Shown: positions 16,188 through 24,291 of the stretch, one piece after another
How the letters are laid out: every line of letters starts with the position of its first letter
Position numbering within the stretch: position 1 is the stretch's first letter
Source of the DNA: JBBQWS01 sp038210415
GTDB taxonomy: Bacteria; Actinomycetota; Actinomycetes; Prado026
Assembly: GCA_038210415.1 (NCBI GenBank)
Contig: JBBQWS010000027.1
Location: 1-42,719 of the forward strand
Direction: 5' to 3'
Length of the DNA: 42,719 nucleotides
Position numbers and translations under genes: made by a program
Notes under the pieces: generated by a model
What the model saw: only the letters and a program-made list of their open reading frames with translations
The model's database searches: none
What the model was told of the DNA's origin: nothing

Positions 16188-16703
16188 TCACGGTACGAAT
16201 ACGGCCATCCGCAGCACGTCCTGGTACTTCCTCTGGTGGAAAGCCTGCAGGCGGAACCTGCCTTCTTCGACGAAGCCGACCTTGCGGTACGACCCGACAG
16301 CGCGCTCGTCGTCGGCCAGTACCTCGAGACAGACTTTGCGGACGTTCAGGTGGGTGAACGCGTAGTCGAGCAGGAGGGACATGCTCTCGCTGCCGTACCC
16401 GCGCCCCCAGTGCGAACGGTCCAGGGCGATGCCGACATGACAGGTTCGGGCGTAGTCGTCGAACGTGTGCAGCTGGATGTTGCCGACGACGAGGCCGCCG
16501 ACGGAGATGACGAAACGGATCACGCCGGGTTCGCCGTTGGCCGCCCGGGCGTCGAACCTGGCCTCGAGCTCCGCGAGCGTCACAGGGACCGGTCGCCCGT
16601 CGCTTGCCCGCGACTCCACCTCGAGGTCGTTGAGCTGGGTGTGGAGCGCCCGCAGGTCCGCGCGCTCGAGGGCCCGGAGCACGACTCGCTCACCGGTCAA
16701 CAT
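16188..16703 (-). CDS. GNAT family N-acetyltransferase, RimJ/RimL type
   Basis: A 171-residue single-domain acetyltransferase. MLTGERVVLRALERADLRAL opens the family fold. VGIALDRSHWGRGYGSESMS (near 93-112) is the acetyl-CoA binding block, and NVRKVCLEVLADDERAVGSY with KVGFVEEGRFR completes it. Substrates of this group include ribosomal proteins and small amines; none can be assigned. An upstream ATG at 16748 exists, but the ATG at 16703 has a strong GAGGAGG ribosome site five bases before it. Confidence 0.9.
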   Translation of the reverse strand: MLTGERVVLRALERADLRALHTQLNDLEVESRASDGRPVPVTLAELEARFDARAANGEPGVIRFVISVGGLVVGNIQLHTFDDYARTCHVGIALDRSHWGRGYGSESMSLLLDYAFTHLNVRKVCLEVLADDERAVGSYRKVGFVEEGRFRLQAFHQRKYQDVLRMAVFVP

Positions 16704-16705
16704 GA

Positions 16706-16715
16706 CAACCTCCTC
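16706..16715 (-). promoter_or_regulatory. Ribosome binding site fixing the GNAT start
   Basis: GAGGAGG followed by TTGTC and ATG on the minus strand. It excludes the longer ATG start at 16748. Confidence 0.6.
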
Positions 16716-16762
16716 GGCGACTCCCCTGGAACGGGGACCGATATCCATGGTGTCCTACCGGG

Positions 16763-17164
16763 CTAGCCGGCGAGGAGTACTCCGACGTACAAGGAGCTGA
16801 GCGCCGTCAGGCCGGTGAGGGCGCCGTAGATGGCCATGCCCTTCGTCGTGGTGGCCTTGGTGTGCAGGTACGCGGTGATGCCGGACGCAGCTACGACGAG
16901 CACCTTGATCATGAGCACCGCGTTGTAGTTGCCCTCCGCGTCGGCGGACACAGCGGCGACGTTCCACATCCCCGTGACCAGGAGGACGCCGTACGCCGGC
17001 CACGCCACCTTGTTGAACGCGCGGGCGACGATCTTGGGCAGCTCGGGGTCGCGGGCCCGCAACACCGGCACGAGGGCGGCGAGGGTGAGCTGGCCGCCGA
17101 CCCAGAGGGTCGCGGCGAGGACGTGCAGGAACAGCCGGAGGCTGTCGACGGCGGTGGCCAGCAT
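16763..17164 (-). CDS. CopD-like small integral membrane protein
   Basis: 133 residues with four predicted membrane helices. The N-terminal LFLHVLAATLWVGGQLTLAAL, with a His in the first helix and the WVGG turn, is typical of the CopD/YgaP-like membrane domain seen in copper-resistance and haem-related proteins. The second half includes NKVAWPAYGVLLVTGMWN. Function here is unproven; a redox or metal-linked role is only suggested by the family. It lies 15 bases downstream of moeA and is probably cotranscribed. Confidence 0.72.
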   Translation of the reverse strand: MLATAVDSLRLFLHVLAATLWVGGQLTLAALVPVLRARDPELPKIVARAFNKVAWPAYGVLLVTGMWNVAAVSADAEGNYNAVLMIKVLVVAASGITAYLHTKATTTKGMAIYGALTGLTALSSLYVGVLLAG

Positions 17165-17179
17165 GGTGCGGTCTGCCTT

Positions 17180-18325
17180 TCAGTTGCCGGGGAGCGGGAC
17201 AACGGTGACGTGCTGCCCGGCGGTGGCTCCGCCGGGCGGGATCACTGCGAGGGCCTCGGCCACTGCCAGCCCCCTCAGCATCGCAGGGCCGACGTGGCGC
17301 ACCGGTGACCCGCCGGCGACGGGCACCAGCCGCACGTCGCTCGGGTGCCCGACCACCGCTTCGGCGAGGGTGACGGACGACAGCCGGGACCCGCGCGCCC
17401 CGCGCATCGCGTCGAGAAGCGGCGCGACGAGGGTCACCAGGCCGGAGACCGCGGCCAGCGGGTTGCCGGGCAGCCCCACGAGCCGGCGCCCGTCCGGCAA
17501 CCGGGCGAGCAGCATGGGGTGGCCCGGCCGCACGGCGACACCGTCGACCACGAGGTCGGCCCCGAGTGCTCCCAGCACCGCGTGCAGGTGGTCGACCGGC
17601 CCTCGCGCCGTCGATCCGGTGGTCACGACGAGGTCGGCGGTGGAGCCGTCGACGGCTGCCCGCAACGCCCCGGCCGTGTCGGGCAGCCGGCGCACGCCCG
17701 ACACGCTCGCACCCAGCGACGTGAGCCAACCGGGCAGCAACGGTCCGAGGGCGTCGCGGACGAATGCTGCGCTGACCGGGCCCGAGTCGAGCAGCTCGTC
17801 ACCGAGCACGAACACGTCCACCACCGGGCGGCGGAACACCAGCAGCGTGTCGGCGCCAGCTGCCGCGGCCAGCCCGACGACCGCAGGGCGGACCGAAAGC
17901 CCCTGCGTGGCAACAACTTCCCCGGCCCGGCACTCGCAGGCTCTGCGGCGGACGTCGTTGCCGACGGGAACGACGGGACCGTTCAGCGTGCCGTCCTCGA
18001 GCTGCCCGAGCTCGCGGCGCAGGACGGCTTGAGCGCCCTCCGGCAGCGGCGCACCAGTGGCGATCTCGACCGCGCTGCCGGCAGCGATCCGGGCGCCGCT
18101 GCTGCCCGCGAGCACCGGGGTCGACCGATCGACCAGCGTCCAGGGGGGAGGGCCGGCCACGGCCCAGCCGTCCATGGCGGAGCAGTCGAAGGGCGGCAGG
18201 TCGGACCCCGCGCACAGCTCTGCCGCCAGCACCAGCCCGAGCGCGTCCGCGAGGGGTACCTGGACGACGGGCAGCGTCGCGTTGTCGGCAGCCGCACCGA
18301 CCGCGGCCGCCCAGGTGTGGGTCAC
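17180..18325 (-). CDS. moeA: Molybdopterin molybdenumtransferase MoeA
   Basis: Ligates molybdenum to adenylated molybdopterin in cofactor synthesis. The 381 residues include DLPPFDCSAMDGWAVAG (about 44-60), GAPLPEGAQAV, and the C-terminal LPGNPLAAVSGLVTLV block. The usual TTGGxSxGxxD segment is altered to TTGSTARGPVDHL (the Asp is kept), and the protein is somewhat short, so it is a divergent actinobacterial MoeA. The GTG at 18325 overlaps the DUF6457 stop (GTGA); the longer open frame upstream does not look like MoeA. Confidence 0.87.
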   Translation of the reverse strand: MTHTWAAAVGAAADNATLPVVQVPLADALGLVLAAELCAGSDLPPFDCSAMDGWAVAGPPPWTLVDRSTPVLAGSSGARIAAGSAVEIATGAPLPEGAQAVLRRELGQLEDGTLNGPVVPVGNDVRRRACECRAGEVVATQGLSVRPAVVGLAAAAGADTLLVFRRPVVDVFVLGDELLDSGPVSAAFVRDALGPLLPGWLTSLGASVSGVRRLPDTAGALRAAVDGSTADLVVTTGSTARGPVDHLHAVLGALGADLVVDGVAVRPGHPMLLARLPDGRRLVGLPGNPLAAVSGLVTLVAPLLDAMRGARGSRLSSVTLAEAVVGHPSDVRLVPVAGGSPVRHVGPAMLRGLAVAEALAVIPPGGATAGQHVTVVPLPGN

Positions 18326-18564
18326 GCTTCGGTCGGCCAGGTCGACGCGAGCCGGGTCGCGGTGGCTGCCGCAGCTGCCACCGCCCCCTCGCCTCCACCC
18401 TGGAGGGCGGCTGCGTAACCCACGATGAAGGTGGTCAGGGGCGCTGCGGGTCGTTCGACCTGGTGGGCGGCGTCTCGGGCCACGTCGAGCAGCAGCCGTA
18501 CGTCGACCGGAACGTCGACCCTGAGCTCGGCGCACAGCGCCTGGACCCACGCATCCAACGACAT
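18322..18564 (-). CDS. DUF6457 small protein
   Basis: An 80-residue, mostly helical protein (MSLDAWVQALCAELRVD, then LLLDVARDAAHQVERPAAP and TFIVGYAAAL). This short domain is commonly encoded beside or fused to MobA-like nucleotidyltransferases in actinobacteria, so a link with molybdenum cofactor is inferred; its molecular role is unknown. The start has a CCTGAGGAGG ribosome site. It is divergent from the carboxyltransferase gene, with 87 bases between starts. Confidence 0.82.
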   Translation of the reverse strand: MSLDAWVQALCAELRVDVPVDVRLLLDVARDAAHQVERPAAPLTTFIVGYAAALQGGGEGAVAAAAATATRLASTWPTEA

Positions 18565-18588
18565 GTCCCGCCTCCTCAGGTCGCTTCG

Positions 18589-18594
18589 ACCCTA
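18589..18594 (-). promoter_or_regulatory. -10 box for DUF6457-moeA
   Basis: TAGGGT on the minus strand, about 25 bases before the DUF6457 ATG. It overlaps CTAGCGTCA (18592-18600), which repeats half of the palindrome at 18627-18650. Confidence 0.4.
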
Positions 18595-18614
18595 GCGTCA
18601 GAGGTGGCCGGGGC

Positions 18615-18650
18615 TGGACGGGAGGCGAAGTTGACACTAGCGTCAACTTC
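18615..18650 (+). promoter_or_regulatory. Promoter with 24-bp palindromic operator for the AtuA operon
   Basis: Arms GAAGTTGAC (18627-18635) and GTCAACTTC (18642-18650) are exact complements. The centre ACTAGC is also nearly symmetric, giving 24 bases with one mismatched pair. Inside it, TAGCGT (18638-18643) is a -10 box with TGGACG (18615-18620) as a possible -35 at 17 bases. The ATG follows eight bases after the -10. A dimeric repressor bound here would block transcription; the TetR encoded in the operon at 24288 is the natural candidate. Confidence 0.65.
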
Positions 18651-18651
18651 T

Positions 18652-20250
18652 ATGCAGGTGCTCCCCTCGAGGGTCGACCAGCGGTCCGCCCAATACGTCG
18701 CGAACCGGGCCGCGATGCTCGCTGCACTCGAAGAGCTCGCGACGTTGCACGAGCAGGCGGCCGCGGGCGGCGGCGAACGGGCCGTGGCCAAGCTGCGCTC
18801 CCGGGGCAAGCTGTTGCCGCGTGAGCGGATCCAGCTGCTCGTCGACCGCGACAGCCCGTTCCTCGAGCTCTCCGCGCTGGCCGGTCACGGCGGCGACGAA
18901 CCGCTCGGTGCGGGCATGGTTGCCGGCATCGGCGTCGTCAGCGGCACCGAGTGCATGGTCATCGCCAACGACCCGACGGTGAAGGGCGGGGCGCAGGGCC
19001 CGGCGTCGGTCCGCAAGGGGCTGCGTGCGATGGAGATCTCCCGGGCCAACCGGCTCCCCTTGGTCAACCTCACCGAGTCGGCGGGCGCCGACCTGCCCAA
19101 GCAGGCAGAGATCTTCGTCCCCGGTGGCGAGAGCTTCCGCCGACTCACCCAGCTGTCGGCAGCGGGGATCCCCACGATCACCCTCGTCTTCGGCTCGTCG
19201 ACCGCGGGCGGCGCGTACGTGCCCGGCATGAGCGACTACGTCGTCCTGCAGGCCGGGGCAGCCAGGGTCTACCTGGGCGGGCCGCCGCTGGTGAAGATGG
19301 CGATCGACGAGGACGCCGACGAGGAGTCGCTGGGCGGGGCCGAGATGCATGCCCGCACCTCCGGCCTGGCCGACTACCTCGGGCGAGACGAGCCGGACAC
19401 GATTCGGATCGGCCGCGACATCGTGCGGCGACTGCGCTGGCGCAAGGCCGGACCGGGTCCGGTGGTGGAGCGCCCTGACCCGCCGGTGCACGACTCCGAC
19501 GAGCTGCTGGGCATCGCGAGCGCCGACGTCCGGCAGCCGTTCGAGATCCGCGAGGTGATCGCGCGCATCGTCGACGGCAGCAGGTTCGAGGAGTTCAAGC
19601 CGCTGTACGGCACGACCCTCGTCACGGGCTGGGCCGAGCTCGCGGGCTACCCCGTCGGGATCGTCGCGAACAACGGCATCCTGTTCTCGCCGGAGGCCAA
19701 CAAAGGTGCCCACTTCATCCAGCTCTGCAACCGGATGGATGTCCCGATCCTGTTCGTGCAGAACATCACCGGCTTCATGGTCGGCACGCGCTACGAGCAG
19801 GGCGGCATCATCAAGGACGGCGCCAAGCTGATCAACGCCGTCTCGAACTCAACCGTCCCCCACCTCACGCTGATGGTCGGTGCGTCGTACGGTGCCGGCA
19901 ACTACGGCATGAGCGGACGCGCGTACGACCCGCGTTTCGTCTTCACGTGGCCGAGCCATCGCATCGCCGTCATGGGGCCCAAGCAGCTCGGCGGGGTCCT
20001 GGGCATCGTCGCCCGGCAGAAGGCGGTGGCCCTGGGCATCGACTTCGACGAAGCGGCGTTCGCGCCGATGCGCGAGGCTTTCGAGGCTCAGGTCGAACGC
20101 GAGTCGACAGCGCTGTTCGCCACCGGACGGCAGTGGGATGACGGGCTGATCGACCCGCGCGACTCGCGCACGGCGCTCGGGATCGCGCTCTCGGCCTGTC
20201 ACAGCGCACCGATTGAGGGGACGCCGGCCTTCGGCGTCTTCCGGATGTGA
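18652..20250 (+). CDS. Acyl-CoA carboxylase carboxyltransferase (beta) subunit, AtuC/LiuB-like
   Basis: A 532-residue crotonase-fold carboxyltransferase that moves the carboxyl group from biotin to an acyl-CoA. Its size and motifs (VANDPTVKGGAQGPASVRKG-like segment, SSTAGGAYVPGMSDYVV, LGGAEMHARTSGLADYL, FVQNITGFMVG, GAGNYGMSGRAY) match the geranyl-CoA/methylcrotonyl-CoA group rather than propionyl-CoA carboxylase. The neighbours (biotin carboxylase, AtuA, dehydrogenase, hydratase) suggest geranyl-CoA or 3-methylcrotonyl-CoA as substrate. The start is taken at ATG 18652, right after the palindromic promoter, although the frame is open upstream. Confidence 0.92.
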   Translation: MQVLPSRVDQRSAQYVANRAAMLAALEELATLHEQAAAGGGERAVAKLRSRGKLLPRERIQLLVDRDSPFLELSALAGHGGDEPLGAGMVAGIGVVSGTECMVIANDPTVKGGAQGPASVRKGLRAMEISRANRLPLVNLTESAGADLPKQAEIFVPGGESFRRLTQLSAAGIPTITLVFGSSTAGGAYVPGMSDYVVLQAGAARVYLGGPPLVKMAIDEDADEESLGGAEMHARTSGLADYLGRDEPDTIRIGRDIVRRLRWRKAGPGPVVERPDPPVHDSDELLGIASADVRQPFEIREVIARIVDGSRFEEFKPLYGTTLVTGWAELAGYPVGIVANNGILFSPEANKGAHFIQLCNRMDVPILFVQNITGFMVGTRYEQGGIIKDGAKLINAVSNSTVPHLTLMVGASYGAGNYGMSGRAYDPRFVFTWPSHRIAVMGPKQLGGVLGIVARQKAVALGIDFDEAAFAPMREAFEAQVERESTALFATGRQWDDGLIDPRDSRTALGIALSACHSAPIEGTPAFGVFRM

Positions 20251-20254
20251 GGCC

Positions 20255-22393
20255 ATGATGACGCCGCTCGAACCACCTCCGATCAAGCGGCTCCTGGTCG
20301 CCGGCCGGGGCGAGGTGGCACAGCGGATCTTTGCCACCTGCCGGAGCCTCGGCGTGGGCACGGTGGCGATCTTCTCCGACGCCGACGCCCATCTCCCCTT
20401 TGTCCGCGAGGCCGACATGGCGGTCGCCCTGCACGGTTCGGCACCGACGCTCACGTACCTCGACGTGTCGAAGATCCTGGCGGCGGCAGCCCGGACGGGC
20501 GCCGATGCGGTGCACCCCGGCTACGGCTTCCTGGCCGAGAACGCCGACTTCGCGGAGGCCGTCCTCGCCGCGGGGCTGGTCTGGGTGGGGCCCTCCCCGC
20601 AGGCGATGCGCTCGATGGGGTCCAAGGTCGAGGCGAAGCGCATCGCGGTGCGGGCCGGGGTTCCCGTCGCGCCGTCCGCCGAGCTGCGCACCGAGGACGA
20701 AGCCGACTGGTACGCCGAGGCGGAGCAGGTCGGATTCCCCTTGCTGGTCAAGGCTTCTGCAGGTGGTGGTGGTCGCGGCATGCGACTCGTCCAAGATGGC
20801 GACGACCTCGCGGCGGCGATCGAGGGGGCACGCCGGGAGGCAGCTTCGGCGTTCGGTGACTCGACTGTCTTCCTCGAGCGCTACCTGACCGGTGCCCGCC
20901 ACGTCGAGGTGCAGGTGTTCGGCGACAGCCAAGGTAATCTCGTCCACCTCTTCGAGCGCGAGTGCTCGATCCAGCGCCGGCACCAGAAGATCGTCGAGGA
21001 GACGCCGTCGCCCGGCACCGCCCCGGCCACACGCGAGCGCATGTACGCGGCGGCACTCTCGCTCGCGAAGGCCGTCGACTACGTCGGCGCAGGCACGGTG
21101 GAGTTCCTCGTGACGGGCGACGGTGGCGGGCAGGACTTCTTCTTCCTCGAGATGAACACCCGGCTGCAGGTGGAGCACGGGGTCACGGAGGAGAGCACCC
21201 TGCTCGACCTCGTCGGCCTCCAGCTCGCGGTCGCGCAGGGACAGCCGCACCGGCTGGTCCCCGAGTCGGCGTGGGACGACATGACCGACGAGGAGACGTT
21301 CGACGCACTCGACGACGAGCGGTCGATGGAAGTGGTCAGCAGCTTCCACGCCATCGAGGTGCGCTTGTACGCCGAGGACCCGTCAGCGGGCTACTCCCCG
21401 TCCACGGGTCGGCTGCACCGGTTCGAGCCGGGCCGCCCCGCCGACGGCTCGCGGGTGCGGTGGGACGTCGGCGTCGAGACCGGCAGCGAGGTCTCGACGT
21501 TCTACGACCCCATGCTGGGCAAGGTGATCGCCAGCAGCGAGACCCGGGCGCAGGCGGCGCGGGATCTCTCAGCGGCGTTGCGGGCGACCCGGATCCACGG
21601 CCTGCGGACCAACCGCGACCAGCTCGTCGCCATCCTCGAGTCGGCACCGTTCATCGCCGGTGGCACACCCACCGACTTCCTCGAGCTCTTTCCCGAGCTC
21701 AGCACGCCGCACGCCCCCGACGAACTGTTGCGCGACCACCTGGTCGCCGCCACGCTGCACAGGGCGTTGTCACGACGAGCCGCCAGCCCGGTGCTGCCCT
21801 TCGCACCCCTGGGCTGGCGCAACGTTCCTGCGGTGCCCCAGACGGTCGCGTACACCCGCGGTGGCGCTGCTCATGCGGTGGCGTACTCGCTCGTCGGCGG
21901 TTCGGACTGGACGGTGACGGTCGAGGGCCTCGCGACGGCGGTGCGCGTGTACGAGCACGACGGTGAGCGGATCGACCTGGAGGTCGACGGGTTGCGCCGC
22001 AGCTACCTCGTGGCGTCCTATCCCGACCAGGCCGGTGGCGAGACCGCGGGCGCCCTGGTCTGCGTCGACGCCGGTGGTTGGTCGACGGACCTGCGCGAGG
22101 AGCCGCGGTTCGCACCGGTGGGCGCGGCCGGTGACGAAGGCGGCTCGACCGCCCCGGTGCCGGGCACGGTGATCGTGGTGGCCGTCGTGGCCGGAGACGC
22201 TGTCGTCGCCGGGCAGACCTTGGTCGTGCTCGAGGCGATGAAGATGGAACATCGGATCCTCGCCGCCGCTGACGGGGTGGTGGAGCGGGTGCTCGTCGAG
22301 GTCGGTGACTCCGTCGACGCCCACCAGGTCGTCGTCGCCCTCACGCCCACCGCACCCCACCCCCTCCCCCCTTCCCCCAGAAGGGACCCCTGA
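20255..22393 (+). CDS. Acyl-CoA carboxylase alpha subunit: biotin carboxylase with BCCP, AtuF/LiuD-like
   Basis: 712 residues: a biotin carboxylase N-domain (RLLVAGRGEVAQRIFATCRS at 11-30), ATP-grasp (KASAGGGGRGMRLVQDG), C-domain (FLEMNTRLQVEHGVTE), a middle region, and a biotinyl domain with LEAMKMEH where Lys663 should carry biotin. It carboxylates biotin with ATP and bicarbonate for the preceding subunit. An odd point is that the family normally ends soon after VVALTP, whereas the last 12 or so residues (APHPLPPSPRRDP) are encoded by dispersed repeat copy C, which also supplies the stop. Either ATG at 20255 or 20258 may be used. Confidence 0.93.
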   Translation: MMTPLEPPPIKRLLVAGRGEVAQRIFATCRSLGVGTVAIFSDADAHLPFVREADMAVALHGSAPTLTYLDVSKILAAAARTGADAVHPGYGFLAENADFAEAVLAAGLVWVGPSPQAMRSMGSKVEAKRIAVRAGVPVAPSAELRTEDEADWYAEAEQVGFPLLVKASAGGGGRGMRLVQDGDDLAAAIEGARREAASAFGDSTVFLERYLTGARHVEVQVFGDSQGNLVHLFERECSIQRRHQKIVEETPSPGTAPATRERMYAAALSLAKAVDYVGAGTVEFLVTGDGGGQDFFFLEMNTRLQVEHGVTEESTLLDLVGLQLAVAQGQPHRLVPESAWDDMTDEETFDALDDERSMEVVSSFHAIEVRLYAEDPSAGYSPSTGRLHRFEPGRPADGSRVRWDVGVETGSEVSTFYDPMLGKVIASSETRAQAARDLSAALRATRIHGLRTNRDQLVAILESAPFIAGGTPTDFLELFPELSTPHAPDELLRDHLVAATLHRALSRRAASPVLPFAPLGWRNVPAVPQTVAYTRGGAAHAVAYSLVGGSDWTVTVEGLATAVRVYEHDGERIDLEVDGLRRSYLVASYPDQAGGETAGALVCVDAGGWSTDLREEPRFAPVGAAGDEGGSTAPVPGTVIVVAVVAGDAVVAGQTLVVLEAMKMEHRILAAADGVVERVLVEVGDSVDAHQVVVALTPTAPHPLPPSPRRDP

Positions 22394-22426
22394 TGCCACT
22401 AGACCGCACTCGCGAACCACTCACGA
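22361..22426 (+). repeat. Dispersed GGGTCCCC element, copy C, at a gene junction
   Basis: C-rich lead, then AAGGGACCCCTGATGCCACT and AGACCGCACTCGCGAACC, then ACTCACGAG. It matches copy B over about 45 bases and copy A at the far end (ACCACTCACGA). Its TGATG provides both the biotin carboxylase stop (22391-22393) and the AtuA start (22393-22395). Confidence 0.72.
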
Positions 22427-24291
22427 GCCAGCGGCGGCCGGTTCGCATCGCGAACTGCAGCGGGTTCTTCGGGGACCGGCTGGCCGCGGCCCGCGAGCAG
22501 GTCGAGGGCGGCGACATCGACGTGCTCACCGGGGACTGGCTAGCCGAGCTGACCATGCTGATCCTGGCCCGGCAGCGGATGAAGCATGGGGCCGGCTCCG
22601 GATTCGCGCGCACTTTCCTGCGCCAGCTCGAGGACGTCCTGGGGCCGTGCCTCGACCGGGGCGTGCGGATCGTGTCCAATGCCGGTGGCCTCGACCCGGC
22701 CGGCTGCGCGTCGGCGATCGGCGAGCTCGCGGGGCGACTCGGCCTGGCCCCGGTGGTGGCGCACATCGAGGGCGACGACCTCTTGCCGCGGCTGGCCGAC
22801 GTGGACCTCACGAACCTCGACACCGGCGAACCGTTCGACGTGCTGGGCATGCCGGCCCTGACGGCCAACGCGTACCTCGGCGGGTTCGAGATCGCGGCCG
22901 GGCTCTCCTCCGGCGCCGACGTCGTGGTCACCGGCCGGGTCACCGACGCCGCCCTTGTCGTCGGCCCCGCTGCCTGGTGGCACGGCTGGGCAAGGGCCGA
23001 CCTCGATCCGCTGGCCGGAGCTGTCGTCGCGGGGCACGTGATCGAGTGCGGCGCCCAGGCGACAGGTGGCAACTACGCCTTCTTCTCCGAGGTGCCGGGG
23101 ATCGAGCACGTCGGGTTCCCCATCGCCGAGGTGGCGGCTGACGGGTCGTCCGTGATCACCAAGCACCCCGACAGCGGCGGACTGGTGTCCGTGGGCACGG
23201 TGACGGCGCAGCTGCTGTACGAGATCGGTGGCCCCGCGTACGCGAACCCCGACGTCGTCGCCAGGTTCGACTCGATCGTGCTCACCCAGGTCGGCCCGGA
23301 CCGCGTGGCTGTGAGCGGGGTCGTCGGGGAGCCGCCACCCGAGACGCTCAAGGTGGCCGTCAACGCGCTGGGCGGCTTCCGCAACTCGATGACCCTCGTG
23401 CTCACCGGGCTCGAGCTGCCCGCGAAGGCCGCGCTCGTCGAGCGCCAGCTGTGGACGGCAATCCCCGGTGGACGAGACTCGTTCGACCAGGTCGACGTGC
23501 AGCTGCTCCCGCGGGGTGCGGCCGGCGATGACCCGGGGTCGGAGTACGCCGCCCAGGCCGAGCTGCGCGTGACCGTCTACGCACGTGACCCACAGCTGGT
23601 GGGCAAGGCGTTCACGGCGCCGGCGGTCGAGCTGGCCCTCGCCTCGGTCCCGGGGCTCTATCTCACGGCTCCGCCGGCCGAACCCAGCCCGTACGGCGTC
23701 TACTGGCCGGCCCAGGTGCCGGCGTCGCTCGTGCAACCAACCCTGTTCGTGGGCGGCCTCCCGACCCCCCTCCCCATCCCCACCCCGCCACAGGGGTCCG
23801 CTGATGCCGACAGGCCGCAGTTCGATGCCACCCACGCGGAGCTGCCTGACCCACCGGCCGGACCCACCCGGCGGGTCCCGCTCGGCGTTGTCTTCGGCGC
23901 CCGCTCGGGCGACAAGGGCGGATCCGCCAACCTTGGTCTGTGGGCGCGCGAGGCGGCGGCCTACGCGTGGCTGGCCGCCTTCGTGACTCCGGACCGGGTC
24001 CACGAGCTGGTGCCCGAGAGCAGGGGTTTGGCCGTCGAGGTCCACCGCTTGCCCAACCTGCTTGCGGTCAACGTGGTGATCAGCGGGTTGCTCGGCCGGG
24101 GGGTCGCCGCCAACGCGAGCATCGATCCGCAGGCCAAGGGACTAGGGGAGTACGTGCGGGCCCGCCTCGTCGACCTGCCGGTCGCGCTGCTGCACGCGGC
24201 CGAGACGGGTCGAGAGGGGACCGAAACCTCGGCCTATTGGCATGGAGGGTCCCCTGTCGCAGGGGGCGTGGCGGGGGAGGGCGGCACGTGA
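22393..24291 (+). CDS. atuA: AtuA family (DUF1446) acyclic terpene utilisation protein with C-terminal ferredoxin-fold domain
   Basis: A 632-residue protein of unknown biochemistry, required for acyclic terpene use in Pseudomonas and found beside acyl-CoA carboxylases. The DUF1446 domain (about 16-455) begins RIANCSGFFGDRL and has NAGGLDPAG, LTANAYLGGFEIA, VVTGRVTDAALV and GATGGNYAFF-like blocks. The small C-terminal domain (about 493-600) has GARSGDKGGSANLGLWARE. Three stretches are encoded by the dispersed repeat: residues 1-12, the proline-rich linker 457-478 (TPLPIPTPPQGSADADRPQ) and the Gly-rich tail after about 605. The ATG overlaps the preceding stop; the TGA overlaps the TetR GTG. Confidence 0.9.
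   Translation: MPLDRTREPLTSQRRPVRIANCSGFFGDRLAAAREQVEGGDIDVLTGDWLAELTMLILARQRMKHGAGSGFARTFLRQLEDVLGPCLDRGVRIVSNAGGLDPAGCASAIGELAGRLGLAPVVAHIEGDDLLPRLADVDLTNLDTGEPFDVLGMPALTANAYLGGFEIAAGLSSGADVVVTGRVTDAALVVGPAAWWHGWARADLDPLAGAVVAGHVIECGAQATGGNYAFFSEVPGIEHVGFPIAEVAADGSSVITKHPDSGGLVSVGTVTAQLLYEIGGPAYANPDVVARFDSIVLTQVGPDRVAVSGVVGEPPPETLKVAVNALGGFRNSMTLVLTGLELPAKAALVERQLWTAIPGGRDSFDQVDVQLLPRGAAGDDPGSEYAAQAELRVTVYARDPQLVGKAFTAPAVELALASVPGLYLTAPPAEPSPYGVYWPAQVPASLVQPTLFVGGLPTPLPIPTPPQGSADADRPQFDATHAELPDPPAGPTRRVPLGVVFGARSGDKGGSANLGLWAREAAAYAWLAAFVTPDRVHELVPESRGLAVEVHRLPNLLAVNVVISGLLGRGVAANASIDPQAKGLGEYVRARLVDLPVALLHAAETGREGTETSAYWHGGSPVAGGVAGEGGT
23764..23826 (+). repeat. Dispersed GGGTCCCC element, copy D, inside atuA
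   Basis: C-rich lead (23764-23786), then CCGCCACAGGGGTCCGCTGA and TGCCGACAGGCCGCAG. It lies wholly within the atuA frame and encodes the linker between its two domains. It is the most diverged of the plus-strand copies, but every block is in order. Confidence 0.6.
24231..24281 (-). repeat. Dispersed GGGTCCCC element, copy E, at the atuA 3' end
   Basis: On the minus strand: CCCTCCCCCGCCACG, a 12-base insertion CCCCCTGCGACA, GGGGACCCTCCATGCCAATA, then GGCC. It encodes most of the AtuA C-terminal tail and stops six bases before the TetR start. Confidence 0.6.

Noticed and set aside
16704..16748. Longer N-terminus of the RimJ/RimL-type GNAT
   Set aside because: The extra 15 residues do not resemble the family, and a strong ribosome site precedes the ATG at 16703.
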